Assembly (NCBI GenBank): GCA_963971425.1
Contig: OZ020520.1
Coordinates: 27,373,535 to 27,437,534 of the forward strand
Length of the DNA: 64,000 nt
Source: Bryoerythrophyllum caledonicum
Taxonomy: Eukaryota; Streptophyta; Bryopsida; Pottiales; Pottiaceae
Direction: 5' to 3'
Shown: positions 13,027-24,400 of the stretch, piece after piece
Position numbering within the stretch: position 1 is the stretch's first letter
How the letters are laid out: each line of letters begins with the position of its first letter
Program-made: the position numbers and the translations under genes
The notes under the pieces: generated by a model
Databases searched by the model: none
The model's input: the letters and a program-made list of their open reading frames with translations, nothing else
What the model was told of the DNA's origin: nothing

Positions 13027-13474
13027 TATATGTTTAGTGGTGTATTTTAAAGGCTGTGTTGTGTTATTAATGACTTGTTGGTTTGGGGGTAGGTGGATGT
13101 TTGTATTTTGTGTGTGAGTTGTGGGTTTATTTATTTTTATAGTAGGTGTAGTTGTTTTCGTCTTTAGTTTATTTTTTGTCCATTTTTTTTTTGTGGTTGT
13201 TTTTGTTTTAGTAGTGTATGGATGTATGTATGATTGGTTGTATTTTATCTTGGTTGTTTTTGTCCGTGTACATATGTAACTATTATGTTTAAGACTATTT
13301 GTATGTGGGTTTATGTTGGTTTTTAGAGTGGCTTTGAAGTCCTTTTTTTCATATGCGGTGTTATTATATACTTTGTGGTTTGTACAATTGTTTGTTTTGG
13401 TGTTTGTATTAGTATTTGGTATGAAATATGTTTTGGCATTCTTTTTGTGCGAAGCGGGGTGTCTTTTTAATATG

Positions 13475-13486
13475 TTCGGCATGGGT
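13475..13486. repeat. left target-site duplication of LINE copy C
   Basis: TTCGGCATGGGT here and at 42268-42279. The first TTC of the right copy may belong to the TTC tail, so the true TSD is 9-12 bp. It lies inside the ORF2 of copy A. Confidence 0.85.
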
Positions 13487-14078
13487 GCGGACAACGAACA
13501 GAGACAGAAGATGGCTGAGTGAGCTCCACGAATTCCGGTGAGGGGAGGAGGGACTTAGGCTCATTTTCGAACGCCCAAGGCAACAAGAGAGGGCTGACCT
13601 TGTTGAGAGCTCCCTTGTGCATTAGATCTGAGTTGGGGGTAGGATTGGGAAGGAGAATGTGTTGGGAAGAGCTCATAGACTTTTAGATCTGGAATAGTAG
13701 TGTGTATGAAGTATCTTGTATTAAGTTGAGTGAGGTGATTAAGCTGAAAGCGACTGGGACGTGTGTTGGCTCATAGATCATAGCAAAAGCATGCTTTGTT
13801 AGCAACTACTAACACAGATCTAGAAGTCAAAGTCACTGATGGAGGGGTCACTGCCGTAGCTGCAACCTCTCCTCACTAGTCACCGCCCCCCCAAACCGGA
13901 TGCTCGAGACAAGATCGCGCACAGGGACTCGACAGAGCTGCCGCCAGGCAGCTACGCATTGCCATCAACTCCAGCTGAATCTCCCGTTTGCCTCTCTCCC
14001 TACCTATCTCATGTTTTAACCTGTTTCATTTCTGGACAAACGTTTTTCCACACACCTACTAACCAGTTAGTCAGTAGT

Positions 14079-14192
14079 AAGCACAGATTCAGATCCAGCA
14101 AAGAAACGCAGTCGAAGAAGAGGACAAGCCGTACCAAGCACAGATCCAGATCGAGCAAAGAATCGCAGTCAAAGAAGAGGACAAGCTGTACC
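14079..14192 (+). repeat. 57-bp tandem duplication in the copy C 5'UTR
   Basis: Two adjacent 57-bp units starting AAGCACAGATTCAGATCCAG and AAGCACAGATCCAGATCGAG, differing at a handful of bases. Confidence 0.9.
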
Positions 14193-14298
14193 AGCATACT
14201 CAGGATCGCGGCAGCACACGTCTGCAGTGGCAACCGCAATAGAAGCGAACACCGAACGAAAAGTTGTACCAGCGTAGTGAAGATCAAGGCTACACACG

Positions 14299-14436
14299 AC
14301 TGCAGCAGATGCAAATATCGAACAGCTGCAACGAAAAAAGAAGAAGAGATCAGCCACAAGCCGGACAACTGCAGCAGATACAAACACCAAACAACTGCAA
14401 CGACAAGAAAAGAAGAGATCAGCCACAAGCCGGACA
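14299..14436 (+). repeat. 69-bp tandem duplication in the copy C 5'UTR
   Basis: Two adjacent 69-bp units, each starting ACTGCAGCAGAT and ending ATCAGCCACAAGCCGGACA. Together with the 57-bp pair it shows that the leader expands by local duplication. Confidence 0.9.
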
Positions 14437-15773
14437 GATTCACTCAGCCGCAAGCAACAGACAAGCAACAAGCTGCTCCGAAATTGCACCAATCCAACAA
14501 GGAGGACATACACGCATTTCATGTAAGTTCTCTCTCCCCCTCCTATTGCAATAGAGTCATAGATTGTTTGCAACACATAAAAATAAAACAACCTTCCCTC
14601 ACAAATGACAACGACCTAAAAAATCCAACACACACTAACAGTATCAGCACAGATAGAAATAAAGATAATAGTAAAACCTTACCTTTAATACGAGTTGGTT
14701 CTCTCATCACGCGGAAGCTCTGCCTCTTGGAGTGCAGGACAAAGTACCATTGTCACCTGCGCAGATCAGAAGGCCAGGAACGTCAAGACACAGAAAAAAA
14801 CAACAAGACCCACGCCGACTCAACTCGACCGCAGTGGACTGACAACAATTCGAACACCGCCCCGAAACGAAGCAGCAAAGAACAACAAGACGGAGAGTAC
14901 AAAAACAAGATCAACACTCACTTAAAAGCATACGGACCCCCACCAACAAATCGACCTCCAGCTGCTCGAAGAAAATTTCAATCGGAACCAGGCCGACCTC
15001 TAACCTACATCCCGCGTTCTTATATATTCAGTCTTCTTTACGCATTCTCTTGTGCACAACTAACCCCATACATACACAGCAAGGATAGTACTAACCCAAA
15101 AAAAATCATTACTAACCATATCTATCTAGCAGACGAAGAACAGATAAACGCACCCTCATGCGCGTCAAGGTGGAACTTCACCAAACAGACCGCCTCAACA
15201 AGACGCCAACCCCGATCACCAACAAAGCAGTACCGACCGAAGTCGCCGAAAGTTTGCCCACAGGAGCCGCAGCGAACTGTCTAGACATACCACGCGAACA
15301 CACAGCGACAGCATCAGGCTCGCGAAACTGCAGAACATACGAAGCATCAACACAAGGACACACAAGAACACGGCATCGTAGCACCGGAGCTTCAGACCAG
15401 CCTGCTACAGGGACACAACAAACACACACGAAGAAAGAATGCAGACACAACCCCAAGACACAGCCCCAAGACACAGCCAACATACGAGAGCAGTAGGAAG
15501 AACGAAGGCCAAAGAACTCAAACCCCACCTCACCCAACTGCAACCACAGTTCAAGACCACCAAGCATCAGGAGGAGGAAGATGCCAACGTAGCCTACACA
15601 TAACGAGCCCCCAAGGACAACCAAGACCCTACATCGCGGAACGGCTCACTGGAGTAAAGTGGCACAGAACTATTTCTCCCGACCAACCCAACCTACGGCC
15701 AGACAGAGACGCGCCCCATTCCAAGTCGCAGCACCCTCCATCCCGAGGGCAGGAGAATCCACGTAAGGCTCCA

Positions 15774-17405
15774 GTGATGATGCACAGAAGAGACATAGAG
15801 TACTTGGACACAGACATGGAGATGGAACTTCAAGAGAGGAGCCCCGACAAGACACCCAGTTCAAAAACAACAAGGAGGGAAGGTGCACCAACCAGTAGCA
15901 GCAAGAAGAAAAGAACTTCCTCAGCTGAAAAAGGTAAGGCACTCCAAACGCCAGAACTTACAATATTCAAATTTTGGCTAGGGTTCCCTGCTATGGAGGC
16001 CTTGGCGGTAGAGGAAGGGGCTGAAGAATTATTCAGTGGAGAAACGGCGGAGGACATGGTCACGAGAGGACTCAAAGAGGAGGAAGCCATAGAGGCATCC
16101 AAAGCAAGAGTGGCATTCCCCCGCATCCCACAAGTATTCTACCCCATGGCAAGAACGGGAGTTGAAGGACAACATTACAACCTCACGCAAATACCGTTTG
16201 ACATCAAAACAAGTAAGAATTCCGGGCTATCCATTGATTTCCATGTGGCTATCTTCTTTGAAACCCCGAAAACCCCTCTCATGCATGATGATGTTAAGAA
16301 CATGATTAAGGCAAGGCTAAAGAAGATGAATATTATTCTTGGAATAGAACTCATCGATCCTATTGCAATCCAATGTCTAAACATAAAAAACGGAAAAACC
16401 AAAGGGGTATGGGCGGGATGCATTAAACTACATCTTCTTAAACCAGAAATTGATGGATTAATGCTACTTAAGGGCCTTCGGCCCTTCATTCTAACAATTG
16501 ATGGAGAATGTGTAGTGGGCAAAGTATGTAAAACCTATCATGGAATTGCCAAGGGCTCTAATTTATCCGTGAAGGTCAAAAGCGATGCCTTGGTGGGAGT
16601 CTCCGCGCAAGCACTCTTCAAAGAAGCACTTGGAAATAGTTTCCACCGGGGACATGAGTTCGAAATCACGGGGGTACAAAAGGCCACCAATGATTCACAT
16701 GCCTTCATCATTGCTACAACCCCACAACAAGTGAAGAAGATACTAGTGCATCATATCACCTTGCGGGGAGAAGTCTTGCAAGCAAGACAAGTCCTTGACA
16801 CAAAAGGACCCAAAGGTACTATCGAAACTAAAGCTAAAAAAGATGCATTGACTCTTACCCTCTCACCTCTCCCCATCTCACTTAATGTTGAAAGCACCAC
16901 CCATGAAATTTATAGAGTCATGGGTGGAGCTAATGTAAGATCAATTTGGTTCCACCGGGACAACGGCACTAACCACAATGGTAGTGCCAATGTTGTATGT
17001 TCTAATGCCATTGTTTATAGAACTTTTGTGAAGAAAACACATGTACTTGGTGGGAATTATGTGGACTTCTCACCCCACCGAAGAAGCTTGGAAGGAATCG
17101 AACCACCAACCGATGAAGAAGTGAAAGCTTTTGGCTTTGACAACATCAACACGGCAATTGTTAACACTATATCCACCTTCAACATGCAAGAGAAGAGTGA
17201 CAACATCACCAAAAGAGACATGGTGGAATTATTGGAAGAGAACAACAAGAAGATGAGGCAAGAAAATAGAGACTACACCAACAAACTACACGATGAATTG
17301 AAGATACAAATGGAAGAAATTCAAGTGTCCATGCTTGCCACACTTGAAGGTATGAGAGCCTTTGCGGGCAAAGTCAACAAACCAAGACTCGAGCCAAACA
17401 TGTGA
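15774..17405 (+). CDS. LINE ORF1 protein, RRM-like and coiled coil (copy C)
   Basis: Intact 543-codon ORF. The N-terminus (about 1-60) is charged and Ser/Lys-rich. The conserved FKFWLGF motif follows at about 64-70, then an acidic stretch. A first RRM-like segment spans roughly 190-265 (IAIQCL strand, WAGCIKLHLL strand, helix, GECVVGKVC strand). A second at about 360-450 has the pattern LTLTLSPLPI, helix, SIWFHRDNG, HNGSANVVC, helix, YVDFSPHRRSLEG. A heptad-type coiled coil occupies about 480-530 (MVELLEENNKKMRQEN). By analogy with other LINE ORF1 proteins it should bind element RNA as a multimer; the fold calls are mine from secondary-structure pattern only. It ends AAC ATG TGA and overlaps the next frame by 4 nt. 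The first of three consecutive ATGs was taken as start. No CCHC knuckle is seen, unlike many plant L1 ORF1 proteins. Confidence 0.85.
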   Translation: MMMHRRDIEYLDTDMEMELQERSPDKTPSSKTTRREGAPTSSSKKKRTSSAEKGKALQTPELTIFKFWLGFPAMEALAVEEGAEELFSGETAEDMVTRGLKEEEAIEASKARVAFPRIPQVFYPMARTGVEGQHYNLTQIPFDIKTSKNSGLSIDFHVAIFFETPKTPLMHDDVKNMIKARLKKMNIILGIELIDPIAIQCLNIKNGKTKGVWAGCIKLHLLKPEIDGLMLLKGLRPFILTIDGECVVGKVCKTYHGIAKGSNLSVKVKSDALVGVSAQALFKEALGNSFHRGHEFEITGVQKATNDSHAFIIATTPQQVKKILVHHITLRGEVLQARQVLDTKGPKGTIETKAKKDALTLTLSPLPISLNVESTTHEIYRVMGGANVRSIWFHRDNGTNHNGSANVVCSNAIVYRTFVKKTHVLGGNYVDFSPHRRSLEGIEPPTDEEVKAFGFDNINTAIVNTISTFNMQEKSDNITKRDMVELLEENNKKMRQENRDYTNKLHDELKIQMEEIQVSMLATLEGMRAFAGKVNKPRLEPNM

Positions 17406-18157
17406 CCTTCAAAGACCACATAGTAATACATACATACCCTCTAGTATATTATACTACTCAATATAGTCTAGACTCTTCATACAATACTAGAATAGACTAC
17501 ATAGGTGAATTTCCTTACACATATTGTATTTCCCTCATGACTAAATACAAAAAAACATACGTATATACATATTGGAACATACGTACGTATACGATCAAGT
17601 ATACAAATACAGCTATATATACATGTACGGAGACAGATACATATATGGATACATATACAAATACAGATCAGAATACGGACACGAATACATCTACAAGTAC
17701 AGATACGAATACAGGCATAAACACACGTACGGGAAAAATTACTAATGTAATTACAAATACAAGAAACACATGTACGGGAAAAAATGGAATAAATAATAGA
17801 AGGAAGAAGAAAATAAGTATCATAACTACAATGAACAGTAATACGTATACTGATACGTACACCAGGGAATATACTAATACGTATACCAGCAAGTACACTG
17901 ATATATATACTCGTACGATTAAAGACAAATACACTATAACATATACTGATACCGATATAAATACAGATACATATACGGATATACATACAAATACAGATAA
18001 GAATACAGAGACGAATACATCTACAAGTATAGATACGAATACAAGCATAAACACATATACGGAAAAAAATACTAATGTAAATACAAATACGAGTAAGGAT
18101 ATGGACACGGATACAGATATAGGTATACATACTCAAACAACAACTTATCAACCACCG
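17402..18157 (+). pseudogene. LINE ORF2 N-terminal leader, Thr-X repeats (copy C, first part)
   Basis: Open frame in -1 relative to ORF1, overlapping its stop. It encodes FKDHI and LVYY motifs shared with copy B, then long stretches of Thr alternating with Asn, Asp or Tyr, built from a degenerate ACNNAY hexanucleotide. It is cut at 18157 by copy B after exactly 252 codons. The frame resumes without shift at 32609 and continues to a stop at 32996-32998. No ATG lies at its upstream limit; the first in-frame ATG is some 45 codons in, so initiation could use that ATG or depend on frameshifting from ORF1. Function unknown. Confidence 0.65.
18146..18157. repeat. left target-site duplication of LINE copy B
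   Basis: TATCAACCACCG, repeated exactly at 32597-32608. The two copies bracket copy B. Confidence 0.95.
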
Positions 18158-18405
18158 AAGAAGAAGAACGCCGGTACCCAAAGGGAACCGGCGTGAATAA
18201 AGTGTCTGTTCGTTCCATTGCTAAGACCATGCCCACCGGACAAGGAATTAGCGAACTGGAACTACTTCCCCCTTTCGAGGGTAGACACTATGTAACGAGT
18301 AGCCAGAAACCAACCAACAACGATCAACCACGACCAAACTAACTAATCAACAAAAAGCAAAACCAAACAGGCAGTCAATCAGGAAGAGACAGAGTGGCGA
18401 AGTTC
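18158..18405 (-). other. 3'UTR, terminal hairpin and TTC tail of LINE copy B
   Basis: Read on the minus strand, the 3'UTR ends with hairpin CGCCGGTTCCC / GGGTACCGGCG (18169-18193, one T-T mismatch, TTT loop) followed by TTCTTCTT to the TSD. Further upstream AGTGTCT and AGACACT are inverted, enclosing a block conserved in copies A and C. Such 3' structures are known recognition sites for RT in stringent LINEs; here the role is inferred. Confidence 0.75.
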
Positions 18406-21400
18406 CTAAGGGGGGTCTTGCCTATCAGGGAGGACTTGGTTGTTTTCGATTTTGCGTTTATGCAGTAAAATAGACATGGCATGTTGAATAGCGATGGTGT
18501 TGATATTTTTAAAGGTAGTTTTAATTGTATCAATGGGTATCTTGAAGGTATCTTCGAGAGTTTTCATAGATGGGATAAAGGTGGTGGCACGAGCGCCGGA
18601 TGTGATAACAATAAGGGGGTCCACATTCCAGCCGAGGGCAATGATGTCGTCTATGAGGGGTTGGTATTTATCTATTTTGTTTTGTATTGTTTCCGGGGAG
18701 AATCTATCGTTGCAATATGTAAATTCGATGAATTGAATGGTGTAGTCTTGGTTGATGTTCTCGGGTGGTGGGTCGTTGTATGGTAAACCTTTGACACAAA
18801 GAATGTCCGGTTTGAGCCTAGCGTTGCAATGACATCTTTGGGTCATACATGAGCATGGAAGTAGCCATGGGGGGACCGTGTTTTCTTGTGGATTGCTATT
18901 AAAAGTGCCGGCGTTCATAAGTATGAAACATCTCGATTTATTGTAGGAGGTGATTAGTTTTCGGACTTCCCATACCGCTTTGTTATGTCTTTTAACAATT
19001 AGGGAGTGTATGTGGTGGTTTTGGCATTTGAGTAGCACATGAAGCCATGTGTCGGGGTCCGTTGAGGGGCATATGGGGCATGTTATGGATGGGAACCTTT
19101 CTATTCCAAAGAAGAGTTGTTTGCGAGCGTTTCCCATGTACTGACCCGTACGGAATTTGATGAGGCACGTTATTTGTGAGTCCGAGATGATGGGGTTTTT
19201 CCAAAAGTTTGTAGAGAGTTCATTGTCTATGTCGTTATTGTTAGTCCATTTTTCTATGTTAGGAATATTTTCTGAGATTGTATCCAGGTTGTTGTAGAGG
19301 TCTTGTTTTTTGAGATATTTGCCTAAAAATCTAATTGGGCCTTTGTCGGGGGTATCTTCTTTGGAAGGCCAATCTTCTTTTTGAAAGTAGTATGGGGTGG
19401 CATGAGCATGTTCGTGAGGGTCTTTGGCGTTTTTGTGTGTTTTTTCTCGGCCTTCTTTTGCAAGTTTGTCTGCTTGTTCGTTGCCATCAATGTTGGCATG
19501 GGCTCTGACTTTGTGAAGGGTTGTGATTTGTGTACGTTTTTGTAACATTTGTACCATTGATGTTAGTATGGTTTGGTCGGGATGACTGTTGTGAAGGGTT
19601 GGGTGTGTTATTTGAGTGTTTAGTAGGTAGAGTGCATTTATACAATCGGTGAATATATGTGCAGGTTCATTTTTGTATTTTGTTGTGATGATTTGTAGTG
19701 TTTTGTGAATGGCCATGAGTTCTGCTCTAAGGATATTTTGTAGTCCATGGAGTCTTTTGGCTAGTTTAATTTCTTTGGTAGAATTATATATGCCATAGCC
19801 AGCTTTTTCTCTTCGCCAAGAGCCCGGGCTAATTTGTTCCGGTGGTTTAAAGGAGCCGTCGGTGTAATAACTGTATGCGGGGTTAAATTTTGGTGTGGTA
19901 TGAGTTGGGTAGTCAGGGAGAGGGGGAGGTATGACGGAGTAGTTTAATGTGTTGTTGTCATAGTTTAATTTTGACCAATTTTTACTTTTGTTTACGGGGG
20001 TTTGTATGGGTGTTGGTGGGGCCGGTTTTGTGTATGGTTGTTGTATGTCTAGATTGTCTGTTATGGAGGTAAGTTCCGCAAGTTGTTCTAGGGAGCCCAG
20101 GTTTTGATTTTGATGATGGACGCATAGTATTTGTAATGTAGATGGCTCTATTCGGGGTCTTTTTAGCTCGGGTGGGATATTAGGTTCTTCGTATGGTATT
20201 GTGTCTGCTTCGAATAATGCAATGATGTGGGAATCTCGGAATGGGTTTGAATGTTGGTTGTTGTTTTGGTACCAATTACTGTTCGGTGTGACGATGATTG
20301 TTTTTGTGTTATTTGGATCGTGTTTGGCGGCAAGTCTAGCCCAATGTATGGCTTGTTCTATGTCTTCCTCGTTGTGGGGGTGGGCTATTCCATTTCCGAT
20401 CCATTTGTGTTCAAAGGCCTTGCCTAGGGATCCAAATATTTTGTCTCTTTCGTACGGTGAGTAGAATTTATTTAGTTTGGTAGGACATGTGATCGGGGAG
20501 GAAAAGTATGAGTGTTCGATGTTAAAGGATGATATTGGTGAGTCTAAAATGGGGGTGGATATTGTGTATTGCGCATTTTTGAGGGGGTCAGTTTTTGGTA
20601 TTCGATATTTATACCTTTGGTAGAGCCATATTAGTTCGGTTTCAAAGGGTTGGGTTGTTGGTTCAATGTTTGTAGGGGTTTGTAATTTTGTATGATATTG
20701 GTTCCATAACCATTGGAGCCAGGTAATGGGTATGGTGTGTAAATGTCGGCCGTTTTCTTCGTATAGATGTGCTTGATTGTTATCTATTTGAATTGTGTTT
20801 GAGGATGTAAGGATATCATTTTCGGGGTTGCATTCTGTTGTGTAGATGTTTAAGAGTGGGATAATTATGGGTGGCGTTACGGACCTTGAGTCTGAGGATT
20901 GTTCTTGTGGATGGTGGGCAAGGATGATATCTGAGTATATTTTGTTTTGGATCTTTTGGTAGTATTGTTTTAATTTTTCAGTGTTATGTGTGGAGGTATT
21001 GGTGTCATGCCGTGGAAAAAGGTCTCTTTGGGGGAGCCATTTATTGTATGTATTATCATTGTGTTGCCATTGGCATAGATATTTTGTGTAGGTATTTTGT
21101 ATGTTATTTGTGTCTGTGTGTTGGATATGTTTATGGTTTATGATATTATTAATGGGGTATGTGGTAGGGTTTTTGGGGATGTATGTTGGGGGGCGGGGGT
21201 GGTATGTATGTGGAGGGTTAGGGGGATTGGTTGGTGTGGGAATATTTCTTGGGATGATGTTATTGTTGAGGGTGATGAATGGATCTTTAAGTGTATGAGA
21301 GTATGGGTGTATGTTGCAAGGAGTATGACATATAGTGGGGCATGTTAGGTGGCAAAATAGTTGTTTAGCAACACTTAGGGCACTCTTTATTAGTTTAGAT

Positions 21401-24400
21401 GGGGTGAAGTGGTAGGTTTTGAAGTCCTCATTGTTCATGATGTGTGTACCGTTAGGTAAGGTAATTTGGTTTAGTTCAAAAATATTTTTTGAGAGGAGTT
21501 TTTGTAGAAGCTTTTGGGAGAGTTGGGCATTTAGTGTGTTATGATTTAATGTTTCTTGGCGCCATAGTATTTCTAGTGTTGTGGGATTAGTGAGGAAGTT
21601 CGGGAGCGTACTTTTAAGGTGGGCTTTAGCTGTATGTTTTAATAAGAAGAATGTTCGTGTTATTGGTGATCTTATGCAGTCACTTTTTTTAATTCTCGGT
21701 ATGTTTTCAGCGCCACCATATTGGGCAAGGACATAGTGAGTTAATCCATTATATATTTTCCCAAGTCTTCCTTTATCGTTTAGAGCATTTTGCAGTTGTT
21801 CGCCTATACATCGGAGGTATGCGTTTTTGAGGGAGAAAGCTTCAAGTCCAAATAGGTTATGTGGTAGTTGGGTTATTGCGTTTGACATACATTTTGGTAA
21901 TCCGCATATGGTTTTTTGTATGGCTATTATTTTTTTATCAAGTTTTTTGATAGCTGGCATAGAGTATGGTACACCGTAGAAATTGTATGCCACACCTGGG
22001 CGTAGTACGGTATCAACCATTTTTATTTTTTGTTTCATGGTGGCTGGGCATGTTGTTAGTTCTTTGCATTGTTTGATGAGTTTTGTCGTTGTGGTGTGGA
22101 TTTGGATTTTCCATTTTAGTGAGGGAACAAGGTTTGTGCCTAAGTATATGTATGGTTCATTTTGGTGTAGTATGGGGATTGGTTGATTGCGGTAATTGAT
22201 GTTCGAGGCTTGTATTAGGGCTTTGAAAGTGGTAGGATTCAATTTGGATTTGTTTGGGCATCCGGTAGCGGCACATTTTGGGACACCTACGTCCATACCG
22301 GCCCATTTACAATACCTATCAATTTTGTTTAGTTGTATTTGGATTGATTTGATTTTGTTAGTTATGGTGGCTAGGTCATCCGCGTATGCGGCAGAGTTTA
22401 TTATGACCTGTGATGTGCCAAAAGTGTATCCGTAATTTCCTCTTTCTAGCCATCTAAGTAGTGGTTCTAGGAATATAATGAATAGGTTTGGGCTGAGGGT
22501 ATCCCCTTGTATAGTTCCTCTTTGGATGGGTATAGGTTTTGTTTTCCCAAAGTGTTTACCGGTATAACATGTAGATGATTTAGAATAGATGTTTCCAACA
22601 AGTGTAGTTGCATCTTTTGCGTAACCAAGGTCCATCATTATTGCTAGAAGTCGGGCATGGTCAATTGAGCCAAAGGCATTTTTGAAGTCCACGTATAGTA
22701 TGTATATATCTTGGTTAGTAAACTTTGCGTCTTCTAGTGCGGCTATTATAGTTTGTATTTGTCGTGCGGTACTTCTCTCTGCTCTAAATCCTTCTTGACT
22801 ATCATGTAGGATTTTGAATTTTTCACCGTATGAGGATAGTATGGAGGTCAGTGTCCTGGCAAAGAGTTTGTATATGGTGTTAGCTAGTGCAATTGGTCTA
22901 TGGTTGGGTAGTATGGACGGGTCGCCTTTTTTGTATAGTAGAATTGTTGTACTTAATTTCCATGAGTTTGGTATCTGTTTTTGTTTATAGCAGTGGGAGA
23001 AGAACAGAAATAATAGCTTGTGAAATCTTGGAGGCATGTTTTTTAGTATTGAGTTTGGTATACGGTCTGGGCCTGGGGCTTTATTATTTCCAAGATTTTG
23101 AAGGCATGTGTCGTATGTGGCTTTGTTGAGGTATTTATGAAGTGGAATTTCTGGTTCGCCCCGTTTGTCAAGGGTATATCCGTCTAGGTCGTGCCAAGGG
23201 TATTGGCGTATTGCACATGTGCATTCTATTGTATGTTGTGGCTGGTAATTACATGTTAGTACTGTTGGTCTATTGGTTTTTGTTTGTTGGTTAAATATTT
23301 CATTCGCAATGTCTTCGGGGCTAGTTAGAATATTATTATATTGATCTTTGATACAATCCATTGGTGGGGATTCGAGGTTTTTAAAGATTTTTTTGTTAAT
23401 ATTTTTGGGGCTGATTTCGTGTAGTTGTCTATATTTTGAGATGGTTTTTTTAATGTTTTCTTTTGTGTATTTTGTGATTATTTTCCGGGCTTGTATGTTG
23501 GCATTTTTTGCAATTATCGCGATATCTTTTATCCATGTATCGTGGGGAAGGTCCGGAGGCGGCGGGGTAGGGATTTGGATGTGTTGTATAGTTAGTAGTT
23601 CGTTGTTTATGGGGTGGTTACGCCATTGAGGGTTGATTTTTATAATTCTAATGGTTTTACGTATGGTATGGTATGTGGTTAAGTGTTGTTTCCAAGTTTT
23701 AGAAAGTTTGCGGGGTAGATACCCGCCTTGTTGAGAGGTTCTGTTTGTCATTTGGGGTATTGGGTGTGCTCTACAAGTTTGTTCTAGTGTATCAGAGATT
23801 TTATTGATGAGTTTGTCTAGAGAGTGGCATGCTTCTTGCCATTGAGTTTGTGTTAATTGGCTACTGTTTTCAAGAATGTTTATGAGGTAGTCTATTTGTA
23901 CGGAGTTTTCTTCGAAGAATTTTGTGTTGAATTTTTCTATATTGGTTTTTGGGATGGGGTTGAGTATGCGTATAGTGTCTTTGTTTGGGATTGTAGGAGT
24001 TCTACTAATTAGTGTGTTATTTGGGATGTGCAGTTGTATGGGTGAGTGGTCCGAATTGAGAATAATATCTTTGTTTGTTGTAGAGGTGTATTGTGTGTTG
24101 TTGTTTGTATTTATATAGAAACCATCTATTAGACTCCAATCACTATAATTGTAGCCACCTTGTCTAGAGAATTGAGTATCGGTATTGATGTAGGTGAAGT
24201 TTAAGTTTTCTGTGAAGCGACGCCATTGGTAATCAATGTTTTGAGGGGGAGTGTGATGGTTTCCATTTTGGCGGCCAATTAGCGCTATGTCTCTATTGAA
24301 GTCTCCACATAATAGGTATGTATGATTGGGATGATTATTAATATGGGTTGTTATAGTGTTTTGTATATCTAAGAGAAATCTAGTATCTTCGGGATGGGAT

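Larger units (their letters stand above)
5659..13486 (-). mobile_element. LINE copy A, 3' part (outermost element of the nest)
   Basis: Minus-strand copy whose 3' end (hairpin and AAG/TTC tail) is at 5659-5700. It continues to 13486, where copy C is inserted. The missing 5' continuation resumes at 42268-42933: TTCGGCATGGGT occurs on both sides of copy C, and the ORF2 frame continues across the junction when C and one TSD copy are removed. Total visible length is about 8.5 kb, so A is 5'-truncated relative to the 14.3-kb full-length copies. No TSD for A itself is evident, in keeping with A being the oldest of the three. Confidence 0.9.
5943..13486 (-). pseudogene. LINE ORF2 of copy A: 2A motif, APE endonuclease, RT, RNase H, CCHC, RLE-like
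   Basis: Broken polyprotein in several blocks. The first (13486-12060) has the canonical 2A-like motif and the start of an APE endonuclease (IQETK; GRGGLL). A frameshift sits at a run of seven A (near 12060). The next block (to 10512) has CGDLNRDIALIG, DWSLIDGF and NSDHSS, completing the endonuclease, and ends in a TAA inside the KQ-IPNSW motif. RT follows to 8565 (DFKNAFGSIDH, IQGDTLSP, YADD at 9912-9923) and stops at a CAA-to-TAA change. A linker with a stop near 8048 leads to RNase H (YTDGSF, FTDCINAL, DGNEQADKLAK), ending in TGA at 6498. The last block (6455-5943) is the RLE-like domain, with Pro of its PD motif changed to Leu (KLDIL). The copy is inactive. Confidence 0.9.
13487..15773 (+). 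promoter_or_regulatory. 5'UTR / internal promoter region of LINE copy C
   Basis: About 2.3 kb between the element's 5' end and ORF1. A retrotransposon of this type must carry its promoter within the transcribed 5' region, so this is where it should be; no specific core element is assigned. It contains two pairs of tandem repeats (14079-14192 and 14299-14436). A 441-codon ORF (13959-15284) crosses it, rich in Ser/Arg/Lys/Thr, but the base composition is poor in T, which removes stop codons by chance, and copies B and E do not preserve the peptide. Confidence 0.55.
13487..18157 (+). mobile_element. LINE copy C, 5' part (full-length element, split by copy B)
   Basis: Plus-strand copy that begins directly after its TSD in copy A. 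About 24 bp in, it shares the block GATGGCTGAGTGAGCTCC with the 5' end of copy B, so this is a genuine full 5' end. It holds the 5'UTR, intact ORF1 and the start of ORF2, and is interrupted at 18157 by copy B. The rest is at 32609-42267. Joined length is 14,330 bp. Confidence 0.92.

Noticed and set aside
5659-13486. A and C as one inverted-duplicate pair caused by segmental inversion
   Set aside because: The 12-bp TSD around C, C's complete 5' leader, and restored frame of A across the junction are explained by insertion, not inversion.
17477-18181. 234-codon antisense ORF with repeated Cys/Ile/Tyr
   Set aside because: Both strands of the ACNNAY hexanucleotide repeat are stop-free; the antisense frame is a shadow of the ORF2 leader.
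18158-18405. SINE with internal RNA polymerase III promoter
   Set aside because: The conserved 3' block is contiguous with ORF2 of the LINE in three copies and I see no A-box and B-box pair; it is the LINE 3'UTR.
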